DNA from: Helianthus annuus
Lineage: Eukaryota; Streptophyta; Magnoliopsida; Asterales; Asteraceae
NCBI RefSeq assembly: GCF_002127325.2
Contig: NC_035438.2
Span: 146,268,708-146,332,707, forward strand
DNA length: 64,000 nucleotides
Direction of reading: 5' to 3'
Position 1 is the stretch's first letter. Each line of letters starts with the position of its first letter. A program made the translations under genes and the position numbers. Below, in pieces: positions 62,664 through 64,000 of this stretch. Below the pieces are notes generated by a model, which saw nothing but the letters and a program-made list of their open reading frames with translations, was not told where the DNA came from and ran no database searches.

Positions 62664-62880
62664 TCATCCCCAAGTTGAAAGAAATTTCGTCCCGAAATTT
62701 GATGGCACTCACTGAGGAAGCTAGTCAAGTTGTAAGGTTTTCCCGGTTATCCTGGGGTGTCACATCCACCCCCCGTTGATCTGGAATTTCGTCCCGAAAT
62801 TCCGTAGCTTCAGCCTCAGTAGCGGTTGTACTGTTCTCAAACAGTTGGGGATACTTTTGTTTCATCCGATCTTCGCGCTC
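62664..62880 (-). other. TekA 3' end with two purine-tract/LTR-start boundaries
   Basis: Minus strand: ACTTGGGGATGA precedes the LTR start TGTGACAACTC at 62663. A second similar boundary, CGGGGGGTGGA then TGTGACACCCC, lies about 100 bp upstream (62749-62774). Each is preceded by a TTTCGGGACGAAATT palindrome (about 62685-62699 and 62785-62799). The first is the functional junction by LTR comparison. Confidence 0.7.
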
Positions 62881-64000
62881 CTAGGTAAACTCTGGGCCGC
62901 GACGTGAGTTCCAACGAACTCGAACGAGAGGTATTCTAGTGCTCTTGAGGACCTTAACATCCCGGTCCGTGATTTCGACTGGTTCTTCGACGAATTTCAA
63001 CTGTTCGTCGATCGTGAGTTCCTTCAGAGGAACTACGTGCGTCTCATCTGACAGACACTTCTTCAGATTCGACACATGGAAAACGTTGTGAACTGCACCG
63101 AGTTCTGCTGGTAAGTTCAGTCTGTAGGCCACCTTGCCTATTTTCTCAATGATTTCAAAAGGTCCAACGTATCGTGGGTTGAGTTTGCCTCGTTTACCAA
63201 AACGAATCACACCCTTCCAGGGTGAAACTTTGAGTAATACCCGCTCCCCAATCTGGAGCTCAAGTGGTTTTCTGCCCTTATCGGCGTAGGCCTTCTGACG
63301 GTCACGAGCGGCCGCCATGCGTTGTCGTATTTGAGCAATCCGCTCAGTAGTGTCCACCACATGTTCTGGACCAGTGATTTGACTATCTCCCACCTCTGCC
63401 CAACAAAGAGGTGACCGGCATTTACGTCCGTACAATGCCTCAAACGGAGCAGCTTTAATGCTGGTGTGGTAGCTGTTATTATACGAGAATTCCACGAGTG
63501 GCAGATGTCTTTCCCAGCTGTTGCCAAAGTCGATTACACATGCACGAAGCATGTCTTCTAAGGTTTGAATAGTGCGCTCGGACTGCCCGTCCGTCTGCGG
63601 GTGATACGCTGTGCTCATATCTAGACGTGAGCCAAAAGACTTGTGCATTGCCTGCCACAGTTCCGAAGTAAAACGTGCATCTCGATCAGAGATGATAGAG
63701 GTGGGCACCCCGTGCCTCGAAACAACTTCCTTGAGGTATATCTCCGCTAGAGTGGAGAATTTATCTGTTTCTTTAATTGCCAAGAAGTGTGCGGATTTCG
63801 TGAGTCGATCCACGATCATCCAGATAGTATCGTTCCCGCGCTGTGATCTAGGTAGGCCAGTAACGAAATCCATGGAAATTTGCTCCCATTTCCATTGTGG
63901 TATCTCTGGTTGTTGGAGTAGGCCTGAGGGTTTCTGATATTCCGTCTTGACTCGCGCACAAGTCAAACACTTGCTGACGTAAGTTGCTATGTGGGCCTTC
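62881..64000 (-). pseudogene. Chromovirus integrase with interrupted chromodomain (TekA)
   Basis: C-terminal pol. The frame continues past 63966 to the window edge ([18 protein letters not shown]), giving the CxxC of the integrase zinc finger. DDE core, counted from the Met at 63966: D33 (SMDFVTGLP), D94 (SDRDARFTS) and E130 ([13 protein letters not shown]), with the expected 35-residue D-E spacing. The GPF/Y-type region [12 protein letters not shown] follows, then a chromodomain-like tail ([35 protein letters not shown]). A TAG at 62881-62883 sits where the family has Trp after GPEFT. Sequence beyond it remains coding-like (ERED..KQKYPQLF). Integrase inserts the cDNA; the chromodomain would bind chromatin marks. 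The truncation removes the end of that domain. Confidence 0.9.

Larger units (their letters stand above)
60144..64000 (-). mobile_element. TekA: Tekay-like chromovirus, 3' part
   Basis: Minus-strand Ty3/gypsy element inserted in the Athila gag: 3' LTR 60144-62663, purine tract, integrase and chromodomain-type tail to the window edge. The predicted left target duplication is GTCTC (60139-60143); the right copy is outside the window. The integrase style and LTR match the solo LTR at 13412-15992. Confidence 0.9.

Overview
The window holds only transposable elements. I find no host gene, rRNA, tRNA or CRISPR array. It looks like intergenic heterochromatin of a large plant genome, with LTR retrotransposons nested several levels deep. 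Ty1/copia elements with tRNA-Met primer sites, Athila-, Tat- and chromovirus-type Ty3/gypsy elements and 5-bp target duplications point to a flowering plant. The gag, pol and LTR styles look to me like Asteraceae, but that is recollection, not a database result.

Layout, left to right. 1-8018: Cop1, a young non-autonomous copia element with one intact 1,246-codon gag and no pol. Its 5' LTR is cut by the window edge. 8019-24329: a minus-strand gypsy tandem, with a partial internal copy (GypA, 8019-11633), an LTR stub (11634-12009), a second internal copy (GypB, 12010-20083) and a 4.2-kb LTR (20084-24329). GypB carries a solo LTR of another gypsy family (13412-15992). 24330-25102: an LTR fragment. 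25103-25575 and 36115-36360: a copia relic (Cop5) split by Cop2 (25576-36114, minus), the only copia here with protease, integrase, reverse transcriptase and RNase H, all mutated.

36361-49843: a Tat-like gypsy element that kept only gag-protease. Its LTR is split by a solo LTR (37025-40628) and its gag by Cop4 (41526-47714, minus, gag only). Its missing pol is replaced by a 150-bp Athila LTR piece. 49844-50026 and 56563-57204: an unassigned stretch split by Cop3 (50027-56562, plus, gag only). 57205-60143: an Athila-like LTR, primer site and gag. The gag is interrupted by a minus-strand Tekay-like chromovirus (LTR 60144-62663, integrase 62881-64000) that runs off the window.

Cop1-Cop4 are one copia family. 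Cop2 represents the pol-bearing form, and Cop1, Cop3 and Cop4 are gag-only derivatives that presumably depended on such a partner. All four keep the same 1.6-2.1-kb non-coding 3' module. The most unusual theme is that nearly every family carries its own short, mostly palindromic motif, repeated many times in the LTR and/or leader. The motif sequence differs completely between families while its placement is similar. All LTR differences were counted by eye.
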